DNA from: an uncultured Clostridia bacterium
GTDB taxonomy: Bacteria > Bacillota > Clostridia > TANB77 > CAG-508
Reading direction: 5' to 3'
Assembly (NCBI GenBank): GCA_948852945.1
Contig: CAQPBJ010000001.1
Span: forward strand, 62,001-126,000
DNA length: 64,000 bases
Shown here: positions 26,395 through 34,943 of the stretch, one piece after another
Numbering within the stretch: the first letter of the stretch is position 1
Layout of the letters: every line of letters starts with the position of its first letter
Position numbers and translations under genes: made by a program
The notes under the pieces: model-generated
Told to the model about the DNA's origin: nothing
Databases searched by the model: none
The model's input: only the letters and a program-made list of their open reading frames with translations

Positions 26395-27552
26395 ATGAAA
26401 AAAGTAATATCTTCAGTAGTACTATTAATATTAATTATGCAAATAGCTACAACATGCTTAGCAACAGAAAGTGATATAAAAAATTCAGAAAATGATGTAA
26501 ACAATCCAGAAAAAGAAAATGTAGTTGAAACTGATGTAGATGAAACTAAAGAAAAAGAAGAGATACCTACAATAGGAACGGAAATAGAAAATAATAAAAC
26601 TGAAAGTGAAAGCGAAAACGAAAGCAAAACAGAAGATGTTTGGACTGATTTTTCAAATGCAAAAGTTACTATAGAAACAAGTAGTCAAGGAGCAAACCAT
26701 TTTGCAGAATATCACTTAAAGTTTTCAGATGTAAAATTAGAAGAGTCAGGAAGAAGCTATAAAATATTATTAACTCATTCTGCTGATAAACCTCAAATTG
26801 AATATGGAAAAATAGAAGGAGCATTTATAATAAATATGAAATCAAATGGCAATATAGACCAATATTTAGAAGAAAATGGAGATATATATTGCCATGTTGC
26901 AGAAGAAATATATGATACACGTAAAGCTAAAATAGTTTTTTCAAAAAAACTAGAAAGACCAGCAGAAAACAAACTACACGACAGATTAGTATGCTATTTT
27001 TTCCATGATCGCACATCATCATTTTATTATGGACCTAAAAAAAGTGATACTGTAAGAAAAATAAATCTAAAAATTGGTACTATAGATGACAAAAACATAT
27101 TACTTTCAATAAAAAACGGAGAGAAAGATTGCTTAGAAAAATTATTAGCTTATGCAAAAACAGCAAAATCAATATATACTGGAACGATTCCATTAGGTAA
27201 AGGCGAAAGTATAGCAAATGACTTAAAAGTCACAAATAAAGGATATTATTATGTATATATGCAATTAGATGATGAAAATGGAAAATATTATCCAGTAGAA
27301 GATATTTCGTTATATCAAGCACATATTTCAGAAAGTGCAGAAGTGACTTTGGCTGATTATCTAGACTCAAACTTTACATGGAATATAGAAAACGGAAGTG
27401 GAGGAGCAAGCAATATAAAAGATGACCCAACTACATCAGGAATAAAATATCCAAACACAGGAAAAATAGCACTAGGAACAGGAATAATTGTATTAATAGG
27501 AGCAACATATATATTGCACAGAAAAAATAAAAAATATCAAGATATAAAATAA
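26395..27552 (+). CDS. Secreted wall-anchored surface protein with YPNTG sorting signal
   Basis: A protein of about 385 residues. Residues 1-23 form a signal peptide (MKK, then a hydrophobic core, cleavage likely near CLA-TE). A Glu/Lys/Asn-rich linker (about residues 24-80) leads to a folded region of unknown family. The C-terminus has YPNTG, a hydrophobic segment and a basic tail (HRKNKK), the layout of sortase substrates with Tyr in place of the usual Leu of LPxTG. It is probably exposed at the cell surface. GGAGGAGAAAAA places the start at 26395; an upstream ATG at 26338 lies within the previous terminator. Confidence 0.75.
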   Translation: MKKVISSVVLLILIMQIATTCLATESDIKNSENDVNNPEKENVVETDVDETKEKEEIPTIGTEIENNKTESESENESKTEDVWTDFSNAKVTIETSSQGANHFAEYHLKFSDVKLEESGRSYKILLTHSADKPQIEYGKIEGAFIINMKSNGNIDQYLEENGDIYCHVAEEIYDTRKAKIVFSKKLERPAENKLHDRLVCYFFHDRTSSFYYGPKKSDTVRKINLKIGTIDDKNILLSIKNGEKDCLEKLLAYAKTAKSIYTGTIPLGKGESIANDLKVTNKGYYYVYMQLDDENGKYYPVEDISLYQAHISESAEVTLADYLDSNFTWNIENGSGGASNIKDDPTTSGIKYPNTGKIALGTGIIVLIGATYILHRKNKKYQDIK

Positions 27553-27562
27553 TATAACAAGA

Positions 27563-27598
27563 AAACAGGCGAGGAATTGGTAACCACGCCTGTTTTTT
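27563..27598. terminator. Convergent terminator
   Basis: AACAGGCG and CGCCTGTT arms followed by T6. It separates the surface-protein gene from the convergent GNAT gene. Confidence 0.8.
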
Positions 27599-27611
27599 AA
27601 TACACCTACAG

Positions 27612-28079
27612 CTAAAAATTGTAACGAAAATGCCTATAAGCACGAGAATCACGGTAAAGTTCTGTAGAACCGAGTTTTGACTGTACAGCAAGACTGGCAT
27701 TATTTTTCTCTTTTACAGCAAAATTAAAGTAAGAAAAATTTTTGCTAAGAGTCTGTGCCAAAAGCTGAACGCCAATTGAAGCATAATCGTTGCCAAAGTA
27801 ATCTTCGCCAGTAAAGTAACTGATTTCAGCACCACCTGAGGAATCAGGGGATACATAGAAAACAGAGACTAATCCAACACGTCTTACAAAAAGTCCATAC
27901 AAAGCATATCCATACCGATTGTTTTTAGCAATAATACTTTCTGCTTCTGAAACATTTCTAGCACGGAAATAAGCTAAGTACTGAGACATTCCAAGACCAG
28001 TTGAAATTTTAACAAAGTTAGCTGCATCTTTGGTCTTTAATTTTCTGATGGTAAGACCATCAAACGTCTTTTCCTTCAT
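27612..28079 (-). CDS. GNAT-like acetyltransferase, GC-rich single-gene unit
   Basis: A 155-residue protein. TIRKLKTKDAANFVKIS at the N-terminus and the order YALYGLFVRRVGLVSVFYVS, AEISYFTGEDYFGNDYASIG, FNFAVKEKNNASLAVQSKLG resemble the GNAT fold, with the last segment matching the NxxS-A-xxKLG end motif. The substrate is unknown. GC content and codons (including CGG) differ from neighbours. On the minus strand it has a TTGTTT, 17 bases, TATACT promoter and a TAGGAGGTTCCTT ribosome binding site. Confidence 0.75.
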   Translation of the reverse strand: MKEKTFDGLTIRKLKTKDAANFVKISTGLGMSQYLAYFRARNVSEAESIIAKNNRYGYALYGLFVRRVGLVSVFYVSPDSSGGAEISYFTGEDYFGNDYASIGVQLLAQTLSKNFSYFNFAVKEKNNASLAVQSKLGSTELYRDSRAYRHFRYNF

Positions 28080-28175
28080 CTAAGGAACCTCCTATTGTTC
28101 ATGTTTATAGTATACCATAAAACACGCCAATAAACAATATTATGTATACTCAGGCAATGATAAAACAATTGAAAA

Positions 28176-28440
28176 TTGACAAACAATTAAAAAAATAGTA
28201 TAATACATACCAGTTGTATCGCAAGAGGCGATAAGAAGAGATGTATATAAAAATAAAAAGAGATAATGGTTCGGAAAAATTAAATAAGGTGAAATTAAAG
28301 CAATATTTAAATTGTTTGTATTTGCGTTTTCATAAATAAATTATAAAAAGCGGTGTATATAATTTATATTAAATAGAAAAATGAACGGAAAAAAGAATCA
28401 TTAAACTCCTTATATCAAAAAGATATAAAGAGTTTTATTT
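28176..28440 (+). ncRNA. Structured leader or small RNA upstream of RNase J
   Basis: A consensus promoter (TTGACA, 17 bases, TATAAT at 28199) begins a leader that is not coding. It has a TATCGC/GCGATA hairpin near the 5' end and closes with a terminator-like hairpin (AAACTC-CTTATATC paired with GATATAA-A-GAGTTT, then TTATTT) at 28403-28440. rnj starts 95 bases later. It may be an independent RNA of about 230 bases or an attenuated leader of rnj. I do not recognise the family. Confidence 0.5.
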
Positions 28441-28534
28441 AGCTATGGCTAAAAATTATGTAATTAAAAACATTACAGAAGATAATTTATTTTATATACT
28501 ATTTTTATATAAAATTTTAGGAGGAAATTAAATA

Positions 28535-30469
28535 ATGGAAAACAACGAGAAAAACAATTCTACAAATACGGCTAAAAGAAATAATCAAAGAAATAATAGA
28601 ATTGTAAGCACAAGAAAGAAAACAAACCAAGAAACAAAAATAAATAAAGGAAAGACTAAAGAGAGAACATTACAAGAAATAACTCAAGACTTAAAAAATG
28701 CAAAAATGCAAAAAGAAGAAAAAGTAGTTAAAGAAAAGACATCAAATATAAACAGAACAAGAAAACCAAGACAATTAACAAACAAAAAAGAAGAAAATGG
28801 ATTTAAATTTAAAAAAGAAAAATTAAAAATAATACCACTTGGAGGAATTCAAGAAATAGGAAAAAACATTACTGTATTTGAATATGGTGATGACATGGTA
28901 GTAGTAGATTGTGGACTAGCATTCCCAGAAGATGATATGTTAGGAATAGACTTAGTTATACCAGATTTTTCATATCTAGAGAAAAATCAAGACAAAATAA
29001 GAGGCTTAGTAATAACTCATGGACACGAAGATCATATTGGAGCAATACCATATTTATTACAAAAAATAAATGTGCCAATTTATGCTACAAAATTGACAGC
29101 AGGATTAATAAGTCATAAATTAGAAGAACATAAATTACTAAAAAGTACAAAATTAAAAGTAGTAAATCAAGGTCAAACAATAACATTAGGAAAAATAAGA
29201 GTAGAATTTATAAGAAGTTGTCACAGTATACCAGATGCAGTAGTGCTTGCAATACACACACCAGCTGGAACAGTAGTACATACAGGTGACTTTAAAATAG
29301 ACTATACACCGATAGATGACGAAAGAATGGACTTTGGAAGACTTGCAGAACTTGGAAATAAAGGTGTATTAGCATTAATGTCAGACAGTACAAATGCAGA
29401 AAGAAGAGGATATACAATGTCTGAAAGTACAGTTGGAGAAGTATTAGATAAATTATTTTTTAATTGTACAAAAAGAATTGTAGTTGCAACTTTTGCATCA
29501 AATGTACATAGAGTTCAACAAATTGTTAATTCAGCAGTTGCAAATAAAAGAAAAATTGCAGTATGTGGAAGAAGTATGATAAACATGATATCAACTGCAA
29601 TGGAACTAGGGTATATAAATGTACCTGAAAACGTATTTATAGACATAGATATGATAAAAAATTATACAGATGATCAACTAGTAATAATAACAACAGGAAG
29701 CCAAGGAGAAACAATGTCAGCATTAACAAGAATGGCTACTGGTGATCACAAAAAAGTAACAATAACACCAAATGACTTAGTAATCATATCAGCAAACCCA
29801 ATACCAGGAAATGAAAAATATGTAGCAAAAGTAATAGATGATTTAATGAAAATAGGAGCAGAAGTTGTATATAGTTCATTAGAAGATATCCACGTTTCAG
29901 GACATGCTTGTCAAGAAGAACAAAAACTAATGTTATCATTAATCAGACCTAAATACTTTATACCAGTACATGGTGAATATAGACAATTAATTGCACACAG
30001 CGAAACAGCAAAAAAAGTAGGTGTAAAACCAGAAAACATATTCCTAACAACTAATGGAAGAGTATTAGAATTAAACGAAGATGAAGCATCATTAACAGGA
30101 ACAGTTGCCTTTGGAAAAATAATGGTAGACGGCTTAGGTGTAGGAGATGTTGGAAATATAGTATTAAGAGATAGACAACATTTATCACAAGATGGTTTAA
30201 TAATAGTAGTAATGTCAATGGACGAATCAACAGGAGAAATTGTCGCAGGACCAGATGTAATTTCAAGAGGATTTGTATATGTACGTGAATCAGAAAATTT
30301 AATGGAAGATGTAAAAAGAATGTTAAGAGAAGAGGTAGCTAAACTAGAAGAAAGCGGAGTAAGAGACTGGACAACAATTAAATCAAGATTAAAAGATTCT
30401 TTAAGAGATTATATATTTACAAAAACTAAGAGAAACCCGATGATCCTACCAATAATAATGGAAGTATAG
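28535..30469 (+). CDS. Ribonuclease J
   Basis: A 644-residue metallo-beta-lactamase/beta-CASP RNase. ITHGHEDHIGAIPYL holds the HxHxDH zinc site; VHTGDFKID, MSDSTNAERRGYT and ISANPIPGNE are RNase J signatures. The first ~90 residues (Asn/Lys/Arg/Thr-rich, low complexity) are an extra basic extension that could bind RNA. RNase J acts as a 5'-3' exonuclease and endonuclease in mRNA decay. The long structured leader suggests autoregulation. Confidence 0.95.
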   Translation: MENNEKNNSTNTAKRNNQRNNRIVSTRKKTNQETKINKGKTKERTLQEITQDLKNAKMQKEEKVVKEKTSNINRTRKPRQLTNKKEENGFKFKKEKLKIIPLGGIQEIGKNITVFEYGDDMVVVDCGLAFPEDDMLGIDLVIPDFSYLEKNQDKIRGLVITHGHEDHIGAIPYLLQKINVPIYATKLTAGLISHKLEEHKLLKSTKLKVVNQGQTITLGKIRVEFIRSCHSIPDAVVLAIHTPAGTVVHTGDFKIDYTPIDDERMDFGRLAELGNKGVLALMSDSTNAERRGYTMSESTVGEVLDKLFFNCTKRIVVATFASNVHRVQQIVNSAVANKRKIAVCGRSMINMISTAMELGYINVPENVFIDIDMIKNYTDDQLVIITTGSQGETMSALTRMATGDHKKVTITPNDLVIISANPIPGNEKYVAKVIDDLMKIGAEVVYSSLEDIHVSGHACQEEQKLMLSLIRPKYFIPVHGEYRQLIAHSETAKKVGVKPENIFLTTNGRVLELNEDEASLTGTVAFGKIMVDGLGVGDVGNIVLRDRQHLSQDGLIIVVMSMDESTGEIVAGPDVISRGFVYVRESENLMEDVKRMLREEVAKLEESGVRDWTTIKSRLKDSLRDYIFTKTKRNPMILPIIMEV

Positions 30470-30478
30470 TTAAATATA

Positions 30479-30512
30479 GCAGTATCAAGCCTTTTACAAC
30501 TTGATACTGCTA
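30479..30512 (+). terminator. Terminator-like hairpin after RNase J gene
   Basis: AGCAGTATCAAG and CTTGATACTGCT form a perfect 12-pair stem; the T tract is poor (AATTTG). Confidence 0.65.
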
Positions 30513-30615
30513 ATTTGTTGATAACGTGTTGATAACGCAAAAAAATATATATGTTTATCTACAATAAAAACACACATCTCTATTATTTAACATATAAATA
30601 ATAGAGGTGAAAAGA

Positions 30616-31560
30616 ATGGATTATGATTATTATACTTCAAATAATAATGGTAAAGATGACTATGGATTAAAATACATAAATGATAAAGGCTATGGTAGAA
30701 TTTGCAAAGAATATAAAATTGAATTTCCACCACAACATCAAGATAAACAACCTGGAATGGAATATTTAATGACACCAAGACCAATATTTAACAATCCATA
30801 TTATAGAGCATCAGGTAAGTTATACAATAAAGTTGCAATTATAACAGGAGGAGATTCAGGAATTGGTAGAGCTACAGCAATCGGATTTGCCAAAGAGGGA
30901 GCAAGTGTTGTAATTGCATATTATGATGAACATAAAGATGCAGAAGAAACAAAAGAATTTATTGAAAGAATAGGAGGAAAGTGCTTATTACTTTCAGGAG
31001 ATATAAAAGATACGAATTTTTGCAATAAAATTATAGAAGAAACTATTAAAACATTTGGCAAAATTGATATATTAGTTAATAATGCAGGAGTTCAATATCA
31101 AAAGAAAAGTCTATTAGATATAACAGATGAACAATTTGATTTAACAATGAAAACAAATATATATTCTATGTTTTATTTAACCAAAAAAGCTTTAAAACAT
31201 TTGAAATCAGGAGCAAGCATTATAAATGTAACCTCTATAACAACATTTAAAGGAGAACCCGAGCTAATAGATTATGTAACAAGTAAAGGAGCGATAGTAG
31301 GATTTACAAGGTCACTCGCTACTAATTTAGCAGATAAAAATATAAGAGTAAATGCAATTTCTCCAGGAGTATTTTGGACACCATTACAACCAGCATGTTG
31401 GGAAGCAGAAAAAATACCAACACTAGGTTCAGATGCACCAATGGGAAGAGCAGGACATCCTTATGAAATAGCACCATTATTTATTTACCTAGCAAGCGAC
31501 GATTCGTCATATGTTACAGGTCAAGTTATTCACATAAATGGAGGAGAATATAAAGGATAA
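30616..31560 (+). CDS. Short-chain dehydrogenase/reductase (general stress protein 39 type)
   Basis: A protein of about 314 residues. A 70-residue N-terminal extension containing PPQHQDKQPGMEYLMTPRP precedes the Rossmann domain, with TGGDSGIGRA (NAD(P)-binding), NNAGVQYQ, and the catalytic SIT...YVTSKG. This extended form matches the GspA39/YhdF/YhxC-like stress SDR group. The substrate is unknown. The start at 30616 follows AGAGGTGAAAAG; a GTG nine bases upstream overlaps that site. Confidence 0.9.
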   Translation: MDYDYYTSNNNGKDDYGLKYINDKGYGRICKEYKIEFPPQHQDKQPGMEYLMTPRPIFNNPYYRASGKLYNKVAIITGGDSGIGRATAIGFAKEGASVVIAYYDEHKDAEETKEFIERIGGKCLLLSGDIKDTNFCNKIIEETIKTFGKIDILVNNAGVQYQKKSLLDITDEQFDLTMKTNIYSMFYLTKKALKHLKSGASIINVTSITTFKGEPELIDYVTSKGAIVGFTRSLATNLADKNIRVNAISPGVFWTPLQPACWEAEKIPTLGSDAPMGRAGHPYEIAPLFIYLASDDSSYVTGQVIHINGGEYKG

Positions 31561-31643
31561 ACATAAAAAATAATGTTCATATATGGAAAAAAAACAAAGT
31601 TTATGATAAAATACCCACGTATAAATAAAAAGGAGAGATAAAT

Positions 31644-33266
31644 ATGGATAGAAAAGAATTAGCTGATTTAATATTTCCTGATATAAAGGATGTATCATAT
31701 TATGAAGAAAAATACCCTGAAAGAGAGTTAAAAGAAGGAGCACAAGTAGTAAGAGTTGCACCAAGTCCAACGGGATTTATACATGTTGGAGGAATTTTTC
31801 AAGGACTAATAGCTAAAAAAATAGCTAAACAAACAAATGGAATATTTTTTGTAAGAATAGAAGATACAGATCAAAAAAGAAAAATTGAAAATGGAACAGA
31901 AGAAATTTTAAATGCATATAAAGACTATGATTTATATCCAGATGAAACAGTAGGTAAAGGAAATTACGGTCCATATATTCAAAGTGAGAGAAAAGAAATC
32001 TATAAAGCATATGCTAAAAAATTAGTAGAAGAAGGAAATGCATATCCATGTTTTTGTTCAACAGAAGAACTAGATAAAATAAGAGAAAATCAAACAAAAG
32101 CACAAGAAAGAACAGGATATTTTGGAAAATGGGCCAAATGTAGAAATATGCCTGTAGATATGGCAATAGAGAAAATAAAAAACGGTGATCCATATATAGT
32201 AAGATTTAAATCACCAGGAAATCCAGATAAAAAAATAAAAATAAAAGATGTCATTAAAGGTGGAATAGATATGCCAGAAAATGACCAAGATATAGTTATT
32301 ATAAAATCTGATGGACTTCCAACATATCATTTTGCACATGCAATAGATGACCATTTAATGCACACAACATTAGTAACACGTAGTGACGAATGGTTATCAT
32401 CAGTGCCACTACATATACAATTATTCCAAGTTCTTGGATTTAAAGTTCCAAAATTTGCACATACAGCACCATTAGAAAAAGCAGAAGCAGAATCAAGAAG
32501 AAAATTAAGCAAAAGAAAAGATCCAGAAGCAGCAGTTTCTTATTATACTGAAGAAGGTATACCAAAAGAAGCACTAAAAGAATACTTAATGAATATAGCA
32601 AATTCAAATTTCGAAATATGGAGAAAACAAAATCCAGATAAAGACATGATGGAAGATTTTGAATTCAATTTAAATAAAATGGGAGTAAGTGGAGCTTTAT
32701 TTGATACAGTAAAATTATTAGATGTAGCAAAAGGAGTTATATCAAGATTTACAGCACAAGAAGTTTATGACTTTGCATACACTTGGGCAGAAAGATATGA
32801 TCAAGAGTTAAAAGAAATGTTAGATAACAAAGAATATTCACTAAAAGTTTTAGGTATTGAAAGAGAAAACGCTAAACCAAGAAAAGATATATCAAAATGG
32901 TCAGAAGTAAAAGACAACATTAGCTATATGTATAAAGATAAATTTGCAAATGTAAAAGATTTTGAATATCAAAAAATAACTGATAAAGATGAAATTAAAA
33001 AAATAGTAACAGAGTATATAAATAATTACTATAGTATAAATGATGACAAACAAACATGGTTTGACAAAATGAAAGATTTAGCAGAAAAATTAGGATATGC
33101 TAGAGAAGTTAAAGAATATAAATCAAACCCAGAAGATTATAAAGGACATGTCGGAGACATAAGTACAGTTATTAGAATAACATTAACAGGAAGAGCAAAT
33201 ACACCAGACCTTTATGAAATAATGCAAGTACTAGGAGAAAAAGAAGTAAAAGAAAGATTATCATAA
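31644..33266 (+). CDS. gltX: Glutamyl-tRNA synthetase
   Basis: A 540-residue class I synthetase. The HIGH-type motif is PSPTGFIHVGG and the KMSKS-type motif is KLSKRKD; CFCSTEELDKIRENQ lies in the zinc-like insertion. It charges tRNA-Glu, for which a gene is present at 10.3 kb. The C-terminal anticodon-binding region is atypical compared with the usual GltX, resembling the longer forms of some Clostridia. A GGAGAGATAAAT ribosome binding site precedes the start. Confidence 0.92.
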   Translation: MDRKELADLIFPDIKDVSYYEEKYPERELKEGAQVVRVAPSPTGFIHVGGIFQGLIAKKIAKQTNGIFFVRIEDTDQKRKIENGTEEILNAYKDYDLYPDETVGKGNYGPYIQSERKEIYKAYAKKLVEEGNAYPCFCSTEELDKIRENQTKAQERTGYFGKWAKCRNMPVDMAIEKIKNGDPYIVRFKSPGNPDKKIKIKDVIKGGIDMPENDQDIVIIKSDGLPTYHFAHAIDDHLMHTTLVTRSDEWLSSVPLHIQLFQVLGFKVPKFAHTAPLEKAEAESRRKLSKRKDPEAAVSYYTEEGIPKEALKEYLMNIANSNFEIWRKQNPDKDMMEDFEFNLNKMGVSGALFDTVKLLDVAKGVISRFTAQEVYDFAYTWAERYDQELKEMLDNKEYSLKVLGIERENAKPRKDISKWSEVKDNISYMYKDKFANVKDFEYQKITDKDEIKKIVTEYINNYYSINDDKQTWFDKMKDLAEKLGYAREVKEYKSNPEDYKGHVGDISTVIRITLTGRANTPDLYEIMQVLGEKEVKERLS

Positions 33267-33331
33267 CTTTACATAAAATATAAAAGATGATATAATAAAC
33301 AATGAACAAAAAAATAAGGAGGTCCATTATT

Positions 33332-33757
33332 ATGGCATTATTCAAAACCAATCATCATGTATTGGGAAGAGAACGCGGTACGGTAGAGAAAAATAATGAC
33401 CTTACAGTCACAGGAGTAAAAGTACTAATAGATTTATGGTGCTCCAAAGTGATTGAAGAACAGATACTCCGCCGGCTGAATGAAATTCTTGGAGATGAAG
33501 ATGAAAAAATCTCTGAAGACGAAATTTGCCAGCGAATTGAGCAGATGTTCAAAGACGAGTTTTCTTCCGTAAAGACCAGCATTAGTCGCGAGCAGAAAAA
33601 GGAAACAAGTGAGGTTATGTGTCCGTTTTCCATTCATATTACAATTGAGGATGAAAATGAGTATCCAAAAATTGAGATGAAACCGACTAATAATCTTCAG
33701 AAAAATGCAACAATGGAGGTACTGACAATCAGTGTCAGAAGAAAACTATTCAAATGA
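33332..33757 (+). CDS. Uncharacterised 141-aa protein, GC-rich single-gene unit
   Basis: No family is recognised. The N-terminal half is predicted alpha-beta (VTGVKVLIDLWCSKVIEEQILRRL is one helix-rich stretch, given here only in part: LIDLWCSKVIEEQ), the C-terminal half is beta-rich (FSIHITIEDENEYPKIE, EVLTISVRRK). The start at 33332 follows AAGGAGGTCCATTATT; a more upstream ATG at 33302 overlaps the promoter region (TTTACA, 17 bases, TATAAT). The codon use includes CGC-CGG. It is followed by a GC-rich hairpin. Confidence 0.65.
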   Translation: MALFKTNHHVLGRERGTVEKNNDLTVTGVKVLIDLWCSKVIEEQILRRLNEILGDEDEKISEDEICQRIEQMFKDEFSSVKTSISREQKKETSEVMCPFSIHITIEDENEYPKIEMKPTNNLQKNATMEVLTISVRRKLFK

Positions 33758-33758
33758 G

Positions 33759-33790
33759 AAGGCGGGCACGGCGAAAGCTGTGCCTTAGCT
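33759..33790 (+). terminator. GC-rich hairpin after the 141-aa gene
   Basis: GGGCACGGC, GAAA tetraloop, GCTGTGCC. The T tract is weak (TTAGCTATTATT), and DUF951 follows closely, so some read-through is likely. Confidence 0.6.
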
Positions 33791-33807
33791 ATTATTAAGG
33801 AGAAAAT

Positions 33808-33981
33808 ATGGAATTTAATGTAGGGGATATAGTAGTAACTAAAAAACAACATCCATGTGGAAGCAAAGAATGGACAATATTAAGAGTAGGTGTGGACTTT
33901 AAGTTAGAATGCACAGGATGCGGACACACCATAATGTTAGAAAGACCCAAAGCCATAAAAATTATAAAAAAGAAGATTTAA
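33808..33981 (+). CDS. DUF951 family protein
   Basis: A 57-residue protein: EFNVGDIVVTKKQHPCGS, then EWTILRVGVDFKLECTGCGH and IMLERPKAIK. This is the typical DUF951 sequence, with one Cys in HPCG and a CxxC pair that could bind zinc. The family is widespread in Firmicutes (often beside ychF or parB) and its function is unknown. AAGGAGAAAAT precedes the ATG. Its composition matches the AT-rich host genes, unlike the unit just upstream. Confidence 0.88.
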   Translation: MEFNVGDIVVTKKQHPCGSKEWTILRVGVDFKLECTGCGHTIMLERPKAIKIIKKKI

Positions 33982-33995
33982 TCTATAAAATAAAT

Positions 33996-34162
33996 AAGTC
34001 GAGATACAAAAAGATAGTATATAAAAATGCGCTAGCGATCAAACGAAGCTACGTCAGTAGCGTAGTGCGAATTTGAGCAATCTACAATATAAAAACGGAG
34101 TTTTTTATTCGGAGATTGCGAAGAGCAAATTTTTTATATACTATCTTTTTGTATCTCGACTT
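33996..34162. repeat. Dispersed structured element, copy 2
   Basis: The same core as copies 1 and 3 (TGCGCTAGCGA...CAAACG; TGCGAATTTGAGC; GCAATCT...AGATTGC; GAAGAGCAAA), but the variable hairpin is different (CTACG, TCAG, TAGCGTAG). It is bounded by a perfect 32-base inverted repeat (33996-34027 with 34131-34162), again unique to this copy. It lies between convergent DUF951 and engB and could act as a transcription barrier for both. Confidence 0.85.
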
Positions 34163-34178
34163 TATTATATATTAATAA

Positions 34179-34763
34179 CTAAATCTTCAAAAATTTTTCT
34201 AATTCTTCCCAAGCACGGTCTGTATAAATCCTTCTTTCAGCAGAAAAAGGGAAAACAGTAGTAAAAGAAAGACAAAGAAAATCTTTAATTTCATTCACAG
34301 CAGAATCTACTTTAGTAACAGCAATTTTATCAGCCTTATTAGTAATAACAACAAAAGGTAGATTAGTACGTTTTATATAGTCAAGCATCAAAATATCATC
34401 ATTTGTAGGCTTATGTCTAATATCTAAAAGCAAAACAATCAGTGCAATATTTTTACATTTATTCAAATAATCTTCAATAAATTTTCCCATATTAACCTGT
34501 TCTTCTTTGCTAAGTTTACTATAACCATAACCAGGCAAATCAACAAAATAAAAATTATCATCAATATTATAAAAATTTATCTGTCTAGTTTTACCAGGGG
34601 TATTACTAGTTCTAGCCAAAGCTTTTCTATTAAGCATAGTATTAATAAAAGAAGATTTGCCAACATTAGATTTACCAACTAAAACAATTTGAGGTAGATC
34701 ATTTTTTGGATATTGAGCAGGTTTTACTGCTGAAATTTCAAATTTAGGATTTTTTATTATCAT
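34179..34763 (-). CDS. engB: Ribosome biogenesis GTPase EngB (YsxC/YihA)
   Basis: A 194-residue GTPase. G1 GKSNVGKSS, the switch ARTSNTPGKTRQ, G3 DLPGYG and G4 TNKAD are all present in the EngB arrangement. It is required for 50S subunit assembly. It is transcribed alone on the minus strand and ends against repeat copy 2, the long inverted repeat of which may end its transcript. Confidence 0.95.
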   Translation of the reverse strand: MIIKNPKFEISAVKPAQYPKNDLPQIVLVGKSNVGKSSFINTMLNRKALARTSNTPGKTRQINFYNIDDNFYFVDLPGYGYSKLSKEEQVNMGKFIEDYLNKCKNIALIVLLLDIRHKPTNDDILMLDYIKRTNLPFVVITNKADKIAVTKVDSAVNEIKDFLCLSFTTVFPFSAERRIYTDRAWEELEKFLKI

Positions 34764-34871
34764 AATTATTACTCCATTTACATTTATATAAAAAAGTATA
34801 TCATATTAAAAAAATAGATTCAAATTAAGCAAATTCATAAATCAATTTTAAAATATCAATACGTTATATTA

Positions 34872-34914
34872 TAAAAAAGGCGGGAGCTCGTTATTTAATA
34901 ACTATGCTCCCATG
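34872..34914 (-). terminator. Terminator of purA
   Basis: On the minus strand GGGAGC and GCTCCC enclose a GTTATT/AATAAC stem, followed by GCCTTTTTTAT. Confidence 0.8.
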
Positions 34915-34943
34915 TAAGTTTTTAGGCAACAGATTACAGTGCA

